DNA of 64,000 nt from Prorocentrum cordatum (GCA_963575745.1 CAUYUJ010004991.1:407006-471005); one strand, 5' to 3'; counted from the stretch's first letter, positions 8,992 through 21,120 are shown. Notes: generated by a model not told the origin, from the letters alone. Program-made: numbers and translations.

Positions 8992-9120
8992 AAATGCAAA
9001 CCTGGGCCAGTCGGGCTTTGCAAGATCCTGCAGGATCCTGCGCGCCAGCCCGGGTCCGTGCACCCCTGGCTCTGCGGGATCCTGCAACATCCCGCGCTCT
9101 GGCTGACCCCGGTTTGCATC
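8992..9120. mobile_element. Fold-back element with ATGCAAACC termini
   Basis: The left end AATGCAAACCTGGGCCAG (from 8993) is the imperfect inverse of the right end GGCTGACCCCGGTTTGCATC (to 9120). Inside are two further self-complementary stretches around GGATCCTGCA. No ORF. A single copy was seen in this window. Confidence 0.5.
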
Positions 9121-9389
9121 CCCCGAACCAATTTTAGCATCGGGGGCTAGGCAGAGGGTGACTGTGCTGGCGATCAAAGCATAAACGGGGGCTCCGTTGG
9201 AGCGAATTGTGCCACCATGCAGGAGGAAGAGGGAGGAGGGACGCGGCCGAAGGAAAACAAGGACGGGGCGGGCGGCTCAGGGGTCAGGACGCTCCCCGAG
9301 CGTGTGGCGCGGCTGGCCCCGCCGCTCGGCACGCGGCGGCTGCTGCGGCGTCCCAAGGCTCCCGAAACAATAATGGGATGAGCGTGAAC

Positions 9390-9511
9390 TTTCGGAGGCC
9401 CGCGCGGATTTCTTGCATCGGCGCTGGGCACTCCCTGCGGCGCCTCTAGCGCCAGTGCGCCAGGGCGTGGGGCCTCGCGCCGATCCGAGACATCCGCGCG
9501 GACCATCGAAA
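9390..9511. mobile_element. Fold-back element H, copy 1
   Basis: The termini TTTCGGAGGCCCGCGCGGAT and ATCCGCGCGGACC.TCGAAA are imperfect inverses. The interior CGGCGCTGG..GCGGCGCCTC..GCGCCAG is also self-complementary. It is the diverged sibling of the 9.68-kb element. Confidence 0.6.
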
Positions 9512-9677
9512 ACTGATGCTCGTGCAGATGCTCGTTCCTCGACGTGGCGGCACCGCTGCGAATGTGCCCACCAACGGCCGCGTCGCAGGATCCGAAGACC
9601 GCCTCTGGCAGGTTCGTGTCGCGACAATCTGCGCGTTGGGTCCTGGCTAGCGGAAGGAACGACGACATAAATAAAAC

Positions 9678-9816
9678 AACTCGGAGGTCCGCGCGAATTT
9701 GTCGGATCCGCGCTGGACCCCCCTGGCGGCGCCTCCAGCGCCGCCCCTGGCGCGCTCAGCGCGCCAGGGAGGGGTGTCCAGCGCGGATCCGAGACATCCG
9801 CGCGGACCTCCGAGTT
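9678..9816. mobile_element. Fold-back element H, copy 2 (near-perfect palindrome)
   Basis: About 139 bp running AACTCGGAGGTCCGCGCG..GTCGGATCCGCGCTGGAC to GTCCAGCGCGGATCCGAGAC..CGCGCGGACCTCCGAGTT. The arms pair over most of their length around a GC-rich centre with GGCGCGC/GCGCGCC. Better preserved than copy 1, which suggests more recent origin or gene conversion. Confidence 0.7.
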
Positions 9817-10110
9817 TCTATGTTTATGCCACTTTTCGTTCCCCTACTGGCACCGCGTGGCTCGCTCCAGCTTGGCCGATCGCGGCTGTCCGACAGCGCA
9901 GGTCGTCCGACGTCGGCCGATTCTGGGCCACTGGCGGCTCTCAGCCTGGAACGCCCGCGCCGGGGCGTCGCCGCGCGGTCGACGCGGCGTGAACGTGCCG
10001 CAGGCGGGGACGGCGCGCGCCCCGAAGGCCTCCAGCCGAGGCAAGCTGTGACGACCTTCCAGGGACGTGAAGGGCGCTGCTCTGGCGTCGCACTTCGGAC
10101 GGTCTGTGGA
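9817..10110. other. GC-rich lead-in to the CA array
   Basis: No supported gene. The plus-strand frame that begins near 9544 and runs to 12,246 is open only because the CA array lacks stops in that frame. Confidence 0.4.
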
Positions 10111-10111
10111 A

Positions 10112-10488
10112 ACACCACGCACATGCACACACATGCACATACAAAAACACATGCACACACCATGCACACACACATGCACACACAGACACACACACACAAA
10201 CACACAAACACACAAACACACAACACACACACACGCACACAAAACACACACGCACACACGCACGCACGCATACACCAACACACACGCACGCACGCACACA
10301 CACACACACTCACTCACACACACTCACTCACACTCAAACACAACACACACCACACATATACACACAACACACAACACACAACACACACACACGACACGCA
10401 ACACACACAACACACAACACACAACACACAACACATACCGCACACACCACACACGCACACGCACACGCACACGCACACGCACACGCAC

Positions 10489-10519
<31 letters not shown>

Positions 10520-10659
10520 ACACACACACACACTCACACACACACTCACACACAATACTCACAACACACACAACACACGCAACACACACAGCACACACAA
10601 CACGCACCACACACGCAACACACCACACACACCACGCACACAACACACAACACACACGC

Positions 10660-10690
<31 letters not shown>

Positions 10691-12790
10691 TGCACACGCA
10701 CATGCACACGCACACGCACACACAGCACACACAATATACAACACACAAACCACTCCAGGCACAAACGCAAACACACACACAAACACAAACGCACACGCAC
10801 ACACTCACACACACAAACACACACACGTACAACACGCAACACACAACACACAAGCACGCACGCACGCACGCACGCACGCGCACGCGCACGCGCCGCACGC
10901 GCCGCACACGCTGCACACGCCGCACACGCCGCACACGCCGCAGACGCCGCAGACGCCGCACACGCCGCACACGCTGCACACACCGCACACACCGCACCCA
11001 CCGCACCCACCGCACACACCGCACCCACCGCACACACCGCACACACCGCACCCACCGCACGCACCGCACACACCGCACACACCGCACACACACCGCACAC
11101 ACACCGCACACACACCGCACACACCGCACACACACACACCGCATACACCGCACACACACCGCACACACCGCACACACAGCACACACAGCACACACAGCAC
11201 ACACATTACACACAGCACACACACAGCACACAGAGCACACACAGAGCACACACAGAGCACACACAGAGCACACAGAGCACACAGAGCACACACAGCACAC
11301 ACGGCGCACACACAGCACACACAACACACACAACACCCACAACACACATCACACACAACACACAACAAACAACACACAACACACACACCACACACAGCAC
11401 ACACACTGCACACACACACACCACACAAGCACACACACACAACACACACAGCAGACAACACACGCAACACACAGCACACACCACACACGACACAACACAC
11501 ACACCACACACACCACACGCAACACATACAGCACACGCAGCACACGCAACACACGCAGCATACGCAACACACGCACCACACGCAACACACACACACACAC
11601 GCACACACGCGCCACGCGGGCGCGCACTCGCACGCACGCACGCACGTGCACGCACGCACGCACGCACGCGCGCGTACGCACACGCGCAAACATGCGCGCG
11701 CGCACGCACGCGCACGCGCGCACGCGCACGCACGCACGCGCACGCGCACGCGCACGCGCACGCGCACACGCACGCGCACACGCACACGCACACACACACA
11801 CACGCACATGCACACGCTCACGCACTCGCACGTGCTCACGCACACGCACACCACTCGCATCACGCGCACCACGCACACCACGCACACCACGCACACCGCG
11901 CTCACGCACACGCGAACGCACACGCACACGCACACGCACACGCACACACGCGCACACATACGCGCACACACACGCACACACAAACACACACAAACATACA
12001 CACAACACACGAAGACACACAAACACACTCATCACACACACACTCAACACACACGCTCACACACAAACAACACCCAACACCACCCAACACACAACACACA
12101 ACACACACACACAAACCACACACCACACACCACACACCACACACCACACACTACACACCACACACCACACACGACACACCACATACAAGACACTACACAA
12201 CACACAAAACATACAACACACACATTCAACACACACAACACACTAACAACACCCAACGCCACCCAACACACACCACACAACACACGCACACCACACAACA
12301 CACACGACACACCACACAACACACAACACACACCACACATCACACACCACACACCACACATCACACACCACACACCACACACCACACACCACACAACACA
12401 CAATGTCCAACACACAACACACAACACACACAACAAACACCACACACCACACACCACACACCACACAACACACAACATACAACACAAAACACACACACAC
12501 CACACAACAAACAGCACACACAACACACTCAACACACACAACACACAGCTACAGCAAACAGCACACAGCACACAACTGACAACACATAACACACAACACA
12601 CAACACACAACACACACAACACACCACACCACAGCACACCACAACACAACATTACACAACACAACACAACACAACACAACACAACACAACACAACACAAC
12701 ACAACACAACACAACACAACAAACAAACGCACACATACACACAACACGCACACACTGTGTGAAAAACGCACGCACTGTGTGTGTGTGTGT
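10112..12790. repeat. 2.7-kb CA-dominated array
   Basis: Built almost entirely of A and C on the + strand with interspersed GCAC, CACACCGC, CACAGCAC and AACAC sub-arrays. G appears mainly in ordered GCAC blocks at 10.85-11.2 and 11.6-12.0 kb, and the final part is (ACAAC)n. At about 12,770 it flips polarity to TGTGTG. Three frames per strand stay open for hundreds of codons as His/Thr/Arg or Cys/Val strings, all rejected. Confidence 0.95.
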
Positions 12791-13221
12791 GTGTTTTCTC
12801 CAGTTTTTGCACCCTGCCGCCGCAACGGAACGGGAGCCGGCTCAAGGCTGCGCGAGGGAGCTGATGGGAGGGCCGAGGCCCGCCGTGATCGCTTCACGAC
12901 GCGATGGGCCCTCGGAGTGTCAGATGCGACAGGCCCCCATCGGCCACACGCGAGATTGGCCCCGAGCCAGAGTGACCTTTGGTGCGTCGCTTCCCGACCG
13001 TTGCTGCCTTCGTGTGCGATGCCAGGTCACAGCGGAGAGCGAAGCAACGGAAGCAGGAAGCTAAAGCGCCAGCCGCAGCTGCGCGAGCCTGCTGGGAACG
13101 CTCCACTCGGGCTGCGCATCAGGAGAGGCGGTGTCCCTGACGTCAGGCAACAGATGAGCAGCACGATACCAGCGCCGATCGCCAACAAACAAATGCCATT
13201 CCCCTGACGTCGGGCATCCCG
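12791..13221. other. Unassigned GC-rich interval
   Basis: Nothing supportable beyond short open frames on both strands. Confidence 0.3.
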
Positions 13222-13806
13222 TCAAAAATGCGAGATGCGACGGCACCGGCCGCTTGCAGGGCGTCGTCCATGGATCTCTTGGGGGCGGTGAAAGACATGT
13301 CGAAAGGATCGATCGCTTGCTGGATGCCTGTGCTGGTGCTCTCGAATCATGGCTCTGGCGAGTTCCGCTATCAGAGCCTTGAAGCAGTCGGCAATTGCAG
13401 TCCTGCGCAGTTGCTTGTCGTGCTCGTCGCAGCTCGGGTCCGCGCCCTCGCCAAAGGCGCCGTCGGAGCTGGGGCCAGGCCCGGGACGATGCCCAGAATG
13501 ACCATCAGCATCGCCAGCCGATGTCGCATCGCCACCCTGCCTGCTTTGGGCTTCACGACCGCCTCTCTCAGGCTTTGCGCCAGGCATGGCGTAACTTCCG
13601 TGGCGAGAGCCATAGCCGCGCAGGCAGAAGACGCGAGCGCGTAGTAGCCTGCCAGTGCTTGGGCGCGGCGGGCCCAAACAGCTGGGCACAGCAGCGGACG
13701 AGTGGCCTCCGTGAATTAGTTGCGCCACAATATTATCTCTGGCTGGCATGGCCACGGAAAGGGGACGTGGAGGGATTATTGCCAGAAGCCGCTGGCCCTC
13801 AACCAT
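13222..13806 (-). CDS. Hypothetical ORF, unrecognised
   Basis: A 194-codon minus-strand frame of non-repetitive composition. The C-terminal half (D-K-Q-L-R-R-T-A-I-A-D-C-F-K-A-L then an Ala/Arg/His stretch) looks helical. No domain is recognised, and an antisense frame of 138 codons (13,228-13,644) is almost as good. Either or neither may be real. It is listed because it is one of few non-low-complexity frames in the first 20 kb. Confidence 0.15.
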   Translation of the reverse strand: MVEGQRLLAIIPPRPLSVAMPARDNIVAQLIHGGHSSAAVPSCLGPPRPSTGRLLRARVFCLRGYGSRHGSYAMPGAKPERGGREAQSRQGGDATSAGDADGHSGHRPGPGPSSDGAFGEGADPSCDEHDKQLRRTAIADCFKALIAELARAMIREHQHRHPASDRSFRHVFHRPQEIHGRRPASGRCRRISHF

Positions 13807-14689
13807 CTTGTGCCAGAACTGACAGGCGGAGGGGGGGGCAGGGACACGCGCGGGCCAACCGCCACCGCGGCGAAGAAGCAGGAAGGTATCGCTCGGGCAG
13901 CGCCGCCGACGTGACGCTCAGGGAGTCAGCTGTCTGGGCTGCGCGCCGCTCGAGCTGAGGACCCCCCCCCGGTAACAGAAGCACGCGCGCGCACGCACGC
14001 GCGCACGCCGAGGCGGCAGCACGGGGGGGCCTCGGCCAGGCAGCGCGCCGCGCCGCCATGGCGGCGCCGATAGCGGCGCCGAGGGTAGACCTTTGGCCCG
14101 CGACCCCGGCGAGGGGAGGAGCCGCGGCGAAACTTGGGCTCCCCAGGGCGGGAGGAGGGGAGGAGGAGAAGATTGAGCTCGGATCCCCGGGGGAGGATGG
14201 GGGGGGGCACAGGCTGTGCCTCCATCCACTCGCGCCCCAAAGCTGATCCGGCGATCGCGATGCCCGAAGAGGAGGGCCATCACCTTCGCCCACAAGAGGT
14301 CGGTCAAGCCGTCCAACACCCCAAAACAGCCCTGCCGCCGTGGCACGCGAAGATGAGGAGCAGGGGGACACCAACGAAATAGGGGGGCGCGGGTCCTGCC
14401 GAATCCTGCCGCGGGGGCTGCACGAAGATGTCTACGGCGTTCCGTGGGTCAGCGGGCACGCGGGCGGCGGTGAGCGCGGGCGCGGGTGCAAGAACCGCAA
14501 CAACAACTCTCTCTTGCAAGGAAGGAGCGCTGGCATGAGAAGGTTCGCGACGCACGAAGAGGAGGAGCAAGAGGAGGACGACGACGGCGGCCCTCGAGGT
14601 GCCCGCGGGCCAGCCTGCACCAGCAGCAGCCAGTAGTCGTGCAACAGCAGGTACCTGGAATCCGCGCGTGCAGCGCAGAGGGAGGGGGA
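13807..14689. other. Unassigned GC-rich interval
   Basis: Overlapping open frames on both strands, none with a domain. Includes a short GCGC/CACGC-rich tract near 13,980-14,010. Confidence 0.35.
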
Positions 14690-15095
14690 TGAGCAAAAGG
14701 GAGGATGAGGAAGGATGGGGATAAGGAGGAGGAGGAGGACAAGATGAGACGGAGGAGGAGCAAGAGGAGGCGGCACGGGAGGGGGAGGGAGGAGGCGAAG
14801 GAGAAGCAGAGCTCGACTGGAGCTTCGTGACAGTGTGAGGGGCAGGCCGTCCTCCTCTTGCACCCCCCTGCCTCCCACCACTCCTCCTCCTCCTTCCTCC
14901 CTCCTCCCCCCTCCTTGCTCCTCCCCCCCTCCTCCTTCCTGCCTCCTCCCGCCTCCTTCCTCCTCCCTGCCTCCTCCCGCCTCCTTCCTCCTCTGCGACC
15001 TTTGCGATGCGGCCCACTGTCGCTCCCGCGACGTGGCCGTTTCCTCCTTCCTCCTCCTCCTCCTCCTCCTCCTCCTCCTCCTCCTCCTCCATGCT
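14690..15095. repeat. GGA then TCC arrays, inverted arrangement
   Basis: Purine-rich GGA/GGAT to about 14,815, then TCC/CTCCTT with variants CCTGCCTCCTCCCGCC to 15,095. This is the same purine-to-pyrimidine switch as at 2.8 kb, and the pyrimidine half is immediately followed by a family E element. Confidence 0.8.
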
Positions 15096-15113
15096 GCTCC
15101 TCGTCCTCCTCTC

Positions 15114-15273
15114 AAGGGGCCCAAGGACACACAAATACATACACACATAAAATGATTTCCCAATATTTTTCAATATTTTCTGTGTTTTTTTTTCTTCCCG
15201 CCCAATTCCCATATTTTCCTATATTTTCCGGGGAGTCGACGATTAATTGTGTCTGTGTTTTTTTCCCTCCTGA
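15114..15273 (+). mobile_element. Family E short element, copy 3
   Basis: Begins AAGGGGCCCAAGGACACAC, has CCGGGGAGTCGACGATTAAT inside and ends TTTTTTCCCTCCTGA. TCCTCGTC follows, and the same octamer occurs slightly upstream of the left end, but the flank is TCC repeat so a target duplication cannot be proven. Confidence 0.7.
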
Positions 15274-15432
15274 TCCTCGTCGCTCCAGAGGGTGTGGGCG
15301 AGGGGACCGCGTGGCCCTGCCGCCGCCGAGCGAGCACACGATGCGCTCCTGGCTGCCGACCTGCGCGGGCGGGGCCCTCCTCGCCCTCGGCCTCGTCGTC
15401 GTCGTCGCCGCCGCGAGAGGGGAGGAGCGAGC

Positions 15433-15507
15433 AGGAGGAGGAGGAGGAGGAGGAGGAGGAGGAGGAGGAGGAGGAGGAGGAGGAGGAGGAGGAGGAGGAG
15501 GAGGAGA
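15433..15507. repeat. GGA array
   Basis: About 25 nearly perfect GGA units. Confidence 0.9.
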
Positions 15508-15672
15508 CTCGATTAGATAAGAATCGCCATTGGCGCCATCTCTGACTGTCTCTGCCGTGCACTTGGGAACGGTCATGCTATTCGAAATTAGACTCGATTA
15601 GATGAGAGTCACCGTTGGCGCCATCGCTGGCTGTCTCTGCCGTGCACTTGGGAGTGGTCATGCTATTCGAAA
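15508..15672. repeat. Tandem duplication of an 83-bp unit
   Basis: Two adjacent copies, each starting GACTCGATTAGAT and containing TTGGCGCCATC, TGACTGTCTCTGCCGTGCAC or a close variant, and GGTCATGCTATTCGAAAT. They differ at a few positions. The unit is not related to the 83-bp satellite of repeat F. Confidence 0.8.
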
Positions 15673-16070
15673 TCCCTTCGGCAGCGTATCATATACACGT
15701 CTAGGGTTCTGGTGCGGTGAGCCTGCCGTAGCGGGAAGCCCCGAAAGCTGGGCCTCGAGGTGACGGGACGTTGCCCTGCGGGACCGTCTCGGTCCCAGGG
15801 CACATCCCCACCGTCATCGACGAACGAGATGACTGTGAGGGGCATTCGTTATCCCGCGCGGAACACTATCCCGAGACAGCCACAGGGAGCACACGACCGA
15901 CGAAAGGCAACCCCCAAACGCCAAGGCAGATCTCCCTCAAGCCTGCGCGCGTGCGGCCTTCGGCAGACCAGCCTCGGACGTACCAAAGAGGCTCTCTGGT
16001 AACACCCGGCCCTGGGGGGACACATGGGGTGCAGACTGCTGGGCCTGTTTTCTACGACCACCACCATAAG
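15673..16070. other. Unassigned interval
   Basis: No supported feature. Several short open frames on both strands. Confidence 0.3.
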
Positions 16071-16074
16071 TTGG

Positions 16075-16436
16075 ATGGGGGGGGAAGGAGGAGCAGGAGG
16101 AGGAGGAGGAGGAGGAGGAGGAGGAGGAGGAGGAGGAGGAGGAGGAGGAGGAGGAGGAGGAGGAGAGAAGCCAAGACGGCGCACGCGCGCGGCCCCAGGC
16201 AGACCCGCCTCGGACGAGCCGGCCACTGGCTGCCAGGGGCGCAGCGCTGGAAGTCGCAATGACAGAGCCACACCAAGGAGAAAGAGGAGGAGGAGGAGGA
16301 GAAGGAGGAGGAGGAGGAGGAGGAAGAGGAGGCCTCGGCCCGTCCATGCGAAAGAGAGGGGAAGGAGGAGGAGGAGAAGGAGGAGGAGGATGAGAAGGAG
16401 ATGGAGGAGGATGATGATGATGCTGATGCTGATGCT

Positions 16437-16480
<44 letters not shown>

Positions 16481-16545
16481 GGAGGAGGAGGAGGAGAAGG
16501 AGCAGGACGAGGAGCAGGACGAGAAGAATGGGGCTACGACGTCGA
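16075..16545. repeat. GGA and GAT arrays
   Basis: A pure GGA run at 16,075-16,165, a GC-rich spacer, then GGA/GAA at 16,280-16,400 passing into GAT/GCT units (16,410-16,480) and back to GGA. Minus frames are poly-Leu/Ile/Ser and rejected. Confidence 0.9.
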
Positions 16546-16800
16546 CGACAAGCTTGTTGTTGTCGTCGCCGCCGCCGACGTTGTGGCAGCATTGGCTATT
16601 CTGTTATGGGAGGGAGGGTGGGAACGGGCGCGGCCTGCGCACTCGTTCGGGTTGGCTAGCTTACCTGCAACTCCTCCTCATCCTTCGCCGCCTTTTCGCT
16701 TTCCTCCGCAGTTCTCCTCCCCTTCTCCGTAGACCCCCACAAACCCTCAAACGTGCGCCGCCCCTCTAATTGCACTTTGGATCCCCTAGAATCTCGTTGA
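16546..16800. other. Unassigned spacer
   Basis: Begins with GTTGTTGTCGTCGCC units, then pyrimidine-biased unique sequence. No gene. Confidence 0.35.
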
Positions 16801-17130
16801 ACTTCCCTTCTGCTCCTCCTCCTCCTCGTCCCCTCCTGCTGCCCCCCGCCCCCCGCCTCCTCCTCCTGCTCCTCCTTTTGTCCTGTCCTCCTTCCCCTCC
16901 TACGTGGGCACTCTGGGACTTTTCAGCCCGCTCGATCCCCAGCAAGGCAGCACACGTCTTCCTATCACTATATCTGTTATCTCTCCCCCTTCGCCTACCT
17001 GCTTGAACCCCATACAGCCCCTGAGACAAACTTGAACTTCCCTTCCGCTCCTCCTCCTCTTCTTTTCTTCCTTCCATATGTTATTATCTTTTCTTCCTCC
17101 TCCTCCTCCCTTGCTTCCTTCTCCACTTAT
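16801..17130. repeat. TCC-rich interval
   Basis: Degenerate TCC/CTCC with unique inserts. Confidence 0.6.
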
Positions 17131-17529
17131 CCCTCCTCCTCCTCATCAGCATCATCACCAACACCATGACCATCATCATCATCACCATCGTCATATCATC
17201 ACCATCACCATCACCATCACCATCATCATCATCACCATCAGCACCATCATCACCACTATCACCATCATCATCATCCTACTCATCATGAGCATCATCATCA
17301 TCACCATCATCATCGTCATCATCATCAACATCCTTATCATCATCACCATCATCATCACCATCATCATCATCATCATCACCATCACCAACATCATCATCAT
17401 CACCATCATCAGCATCATTAGCATCATTAGCATCATCATTACCACCATCACATCATCATCATCATCAGCATCATCATCATCATCATCACCACCACCATCA
17501 GCATCATTAGCATCATTATCATTATCATT

Positions 17530-17603
<74 letters not shown>

Positions 17604-17605
17604 CC
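17131..17605. repeat. CAT/CAC trinucleotide array
   Basis: About 475 bp of ATC/CAT/CAC units with AGC variants, ending in about 28 pure ATC units. Translated frames are Ile/Ser/His or Met/Asp strings. Confidence 0.95.
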
Positions 17606-18480
17606 GTTTCCTCGCGCGGCCATGAAATGACCGAGGGTGCACGGCTGGCCGAAGCCAAGGATTGGGGGAGAGAAGAAGCAACACAAACGGCGGTAGGCGG
17701 ACCGCTGTCCTGCACGCCCCCCCCCATGCAGTGGGACCTAGGGCGGCTCTGGGCGAGCACAGGGCTCGCTCTGGCACCACGGAGGGAAGGACGAACCTGG
17801 CCCGATCCGCCCTCGATGCCAAGCGTGGGGCCTGTATCACCACGTGACAGACGCCGTCGGGGCGTAGCGGGCAGCTGCAGGCGCAAACAACGCACAACCA
17901 AAAGACGCAAGAAACAATATCGAACAGCGACGCGCAAACACCAAACAACCCAGGGGAGAGGGCCGCCCCAGCGAGAGTCGATGACCAACGCTGGCGCAGC
18001 CCACCCTCCGGCACAGACGGGCGCAACGATGTGCGCCCGCTACCACCATCTCCTACGCCCCCCGCCTCGAGGCAAAGCCACACGACCAATCCTTGCGACT
18101 GGCCCGTGTTCTGACGGCCCGAAAGGGGCGCCAGAAGAAGACTGGGGTCAGACGGCGCTCGATGCGGCTCGCCCTGGCCAGGGGCGCAGTCGCCTGGCCT
18201 CCCGGTCGCGAGGCAGGAGAAAGACCCAAGGGTCCAACCGCCCCCACCATCGGTCGACCCAGAGGTGTTGTGCACTCCCGCCCCTGGGCTTCCACATGGA
18301 CACGGGAGAAGACCAGAACGGCTCGTCTGAAGGCGCGATGCCACGAGGCCCGGCGTCCAGCTCTTCTCCCCTCTCTCGCTGCTCTTGGGGTCAGCCGAGT
18401 CCTGTGAAGAAGTTCTCCCTCGAACCCGAAAAAGCACACCAAGGCCCTCTCTGACGCGTTTTCTCCGAGGAACGGCCTGG
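17606..18480. other. GC-rich interval without a supported gene
   Basis: Frames on both strands stay open for 200 or more codons, including tails attached to the flanking arrays. Composition is ordinary but no motif or domain could be recognised on either strand. Confidence 0.35.
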
Positions 18481-18486
18481 AGGCCT

Positions 18487-18715
18487 GTGCACGTGCTCTC
18501 CTCCTCCTACTCCTCCTGCACCTCCTCCACCTCCTCCCACTTCTCCACCTCCTCCTACTCCTCCTCCCACTTCTCCACCTCCTCCTACTCCTCCTGCACC
18601 TCCTCCACCTCCTCCTCCACCTCCACCTCCTCCTCCTCCTCCACCTCCTCCTCCACCTCCTCCTACTCCTCCTGCACCTCCTCCACCTCCTCCCACTTCT
18701 CCGCCTCTCTGGCTT
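18487..18715. repeat. TCC higher-order array (CTACTCCTCCTGCACCTCC units)
   Basis: TCC triplets organised into recurring longer units that contain TACTCCTCCTGCACCTCCTC and CCCACTTCTCCACCTCC, so part of the array has spread by duplication of 40-60 bp blocks and not only by triplet slippage. Confidence 0.85.
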
Positions 18716-19050
18716 GTGGGTCCCCGGAGCACTGGGGTTGGCTGGGGCGGCTGCCGAGAGAGTCCGCACCCCCAAGACAGAAGTTCCTGTACCCTTCGCC
18801 TGAGGTCACAAGACTCCTGCGCGTACCTCGCGGGTGGTCCGCGGGGGGGTGGAGTGCACTTGGGGGCCGCCCTGTCTGCGCCATGGCCGCCGTTGCTGCC
18901 AGCGTCGGGCCATCTCCGCTCGTCTCCACTATATACAAGAATCCTCCAGGTTCCTGGTTGCCGGTGGAGTGAGCAGTCGTCGACTGCCGCCCCCCCCCGG
19001 GGCTGGTCGGCCCTGGGGGGGTGATCAAACTAAAGAGCCTCCAGCCTGCT
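18716..19050. other. Unassigned interval
   Basis: No supported feature. Confidence 0.3.
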
Positions 19051-19336
19051 CCCTTCTCCCTCGTCCTCCTCCCTCCTCCCACCTCCTCGCTCGTCCTCCT
19101 CGCTTCTCCCTCCTCCTCCACCTCCTCCTCTTCCTCCTCCTCGCCTCGAAGCTGAGGCCCTCGTGGTAGGACCCGAGCTTCTCCTGGTCCACCTGGCGCG
19201 ACGCCGGGGAGGGGGGTCGCGCGAGGCTCAGTGCGCGGCGACAGCCGCCGCCGCCACCGCCGCCGCCCCCGTCGTCGTCGTCGCCGCCGCCGACGCCGTC
19301 GTCATCGTCGTCGTCGTCGTCGACGTCGTCGTCGTT

Positions 19337-19411
<75 letters not shown>

Positions 19412-19418
19412 GTCTCAA
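19050..19418. repeat. TCC tract and CGT/CGC array
   Basis: TCC/CTCC at 19,050-19,150, a GC-rich spacer, then GCC/GTC followed by about 40 CGT units ending at 19,418. The CGT array occupies the position that GGA or TCC occupies in the other two copies of composite repeat F. Confidence 0.85.
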
Positions 19419-19439
19419 TCTTCGTCGGAGGATGAGAAA

Positions 19440-19560
19440 TTGATGAGAGGGAGGTGGAAAGAGAAGATGCATAAACGATGCTGCAATACACCGTCCCGTC
19501 CCAAGCCCCCTCCTCATACGCCCTTACAGGTCCTCCTTCTCACTACAAGAAAACGCCCCT
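19440..19560 (+). repeat. Composite repeat F, 250-bp block, diverged copy
   Basis: GATGCTGCAATA..TCCCGTCCCAAGCCCCCTCC..CGCCCTTACAGGTCC..TTC aligns with the start of the 1718-1975 block in order and spacing, at clearly lower identity. It lies between a triplet array and the 83-bp satellite, as in the other two copies. Confidence 0.5.
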
Positions 19561-19920
19561 CTTGAACGACCAACACAATCTGGCCTGCCTTTTTGGCGAT
19601 GGCCCCGCTTTGAAAAAGAATTACCTTGCAGCCGGCGCGCAATCAAGAACGATAAAGACACTGATGACATAATGCAACGAGGTGTCCAACGATGTCCCCT
19701 TTTCGAAGGAGCACAATCCCCCCCATCCGTGTAGCTGCTGCACAAGCTTACACTTGCGGTCATGAAGTTTGAGGAAGTCTCAAGCGACAACTACAGCTTA
19801 AAAATGATTCGCCATGGTTTCGTGTAGCACTACGTGCATTGACGTTGCGGGATCTTGAACTTTGCGAAGTCTCAAGCCAGAACTCCGTTTCGAAACTGAG
19901 TACTCATCCATCCTTCTGAA

Positions 19921-20545
19921 CCAAAAGCGAATGCGCGCGGCGCTGAGGCGAGAGCTCCATTTTGAACACGATCGCTGCCGATGTGTTGAAGCTGTTGCAA
20001 GAGTTTGGGACGAATGTTCGCGGCGCTAGCTAAGGCAAACCTTTCACTTTGACAAGGAAGCGCCTTTCATCTGCCCAGCCAATCTAACGTTCGAGACGGA
20101 TGTGCGCGGCGCCGAGGCAAGAACACCATTTCGACCCACCCTCCATCCCTGACATTGTTGCAGATTTTTTGAAGCTAATCGTCGCAACGTGAAGGCGACA
20201 ACCGCATTCTGATAACGCCCCCTGCCGTCCGTGAATATGTTGCACAAATTTCAGATCAGTGTGCTCGTCGCTAATGTGGGAACCGTATTATGAACAGGAG
20301 CTACCCTCAATCCGTAAAGCTGTTGCAAATTTTTACCACGAACAGAAACACACATTTTGAAAAGGACCCATCCGTCCGTGAACCAATTGCAGCTACGTAA
20401 AACGATTGCGAGCGGCGCTAACGCGAGAACCACTTTTCTTGAAACCACCTGTGCCCCATCCGTGAAACTGGTACAAACTCTGGAATCCGACACTACGGGG
20501 CGCGATGGCGAGAGCCACATTCTGAACACCATCCGCCCTCCTCCT
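19921..20545 (+). repeat. 83-bp satellite, array 2
   Basis: Roughly seven diverged units sharing GCGCGGCGCTGAGGCGAGA, ATTTTGA and CCGTGAA..TGTTGCA with array 1. Variation between units is high, suggesting an old array. It runs straight into a TCC array. Confidence 0.75.
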
Positions 20546-21120
20546 CCTCCTCCTCCTCCTCCCCCTCCTCCTCCTCCCTCCCCCTCCTCCCCCCCCTCCC
20601 CTCCTCCCTCCTCCTCCTCCTCCTCCCCCTCTCCCCCCTCCTCCCCCCTCCTCCCCCCTCCTCCCCTCCTCCTCCTCCCCTTCCTCCTCCTCCCCCTCCT
20701 CCTCCTCCTCCTCCTCCTCCTCTGGGTTCGCCCCCCCCTCTCCTCTTCCTCCTTTTGTACGGCGCCGGGGCGGCAACCCCTTTCAGCAAACCCGCCCCTC
20801 TCCGTCCGTGGAGCCGTGGCAGATTTTTTCAGGGCGTCGAGCTCACCTGTGGCGAGGAAGGCACCACCGGCATTGCCCGGGCCACCCTGCGGACACGTCT
20901 GGGGGTGTGACAAGCAGGGAGGAGGGAGGAGGAGGAGAAGGGAGGAGAAGGGAGGAGGAGGGCGGAGAAGGAGGGAGGAGGGAGGAGGAGGGAGGAGAAG
21001 GGAGGAGAAGGAGGGAGGAGGAGGAGGAGGAGGGCGGAGAAGGGCGGAGGGAGGAGGAGGAGGAGGGAGGAGAAGGGTGAAGACGCAAGGGAAGGAAGGG
21101 GAGGGGGAGCAGGAGCAGGA
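20533..21120. repeat. TCC array, spacer, GGA array (inverted pair)
   Basis: TCC/CCCTCC at 20,533-20,733, a 170-bp unique spacer, then GGA/GGAGAAGG at 20,905-21,120. The two arms are reverse-complementary in type, giving a potential large stem-loop. Minus-strand frames over it are Pro/Leu or Arg/Glu runs. Confidence 0.85.

Noticed and set aside
9544-12246. 900-codon His/Thr-rich ORF and antisense Cys/Val-rich ORFs up to 407 codons
   Set aside because: Pure translation of the CA array. The frame is open only because CA/ACA repeats contain no stops, and all frames behave alike.
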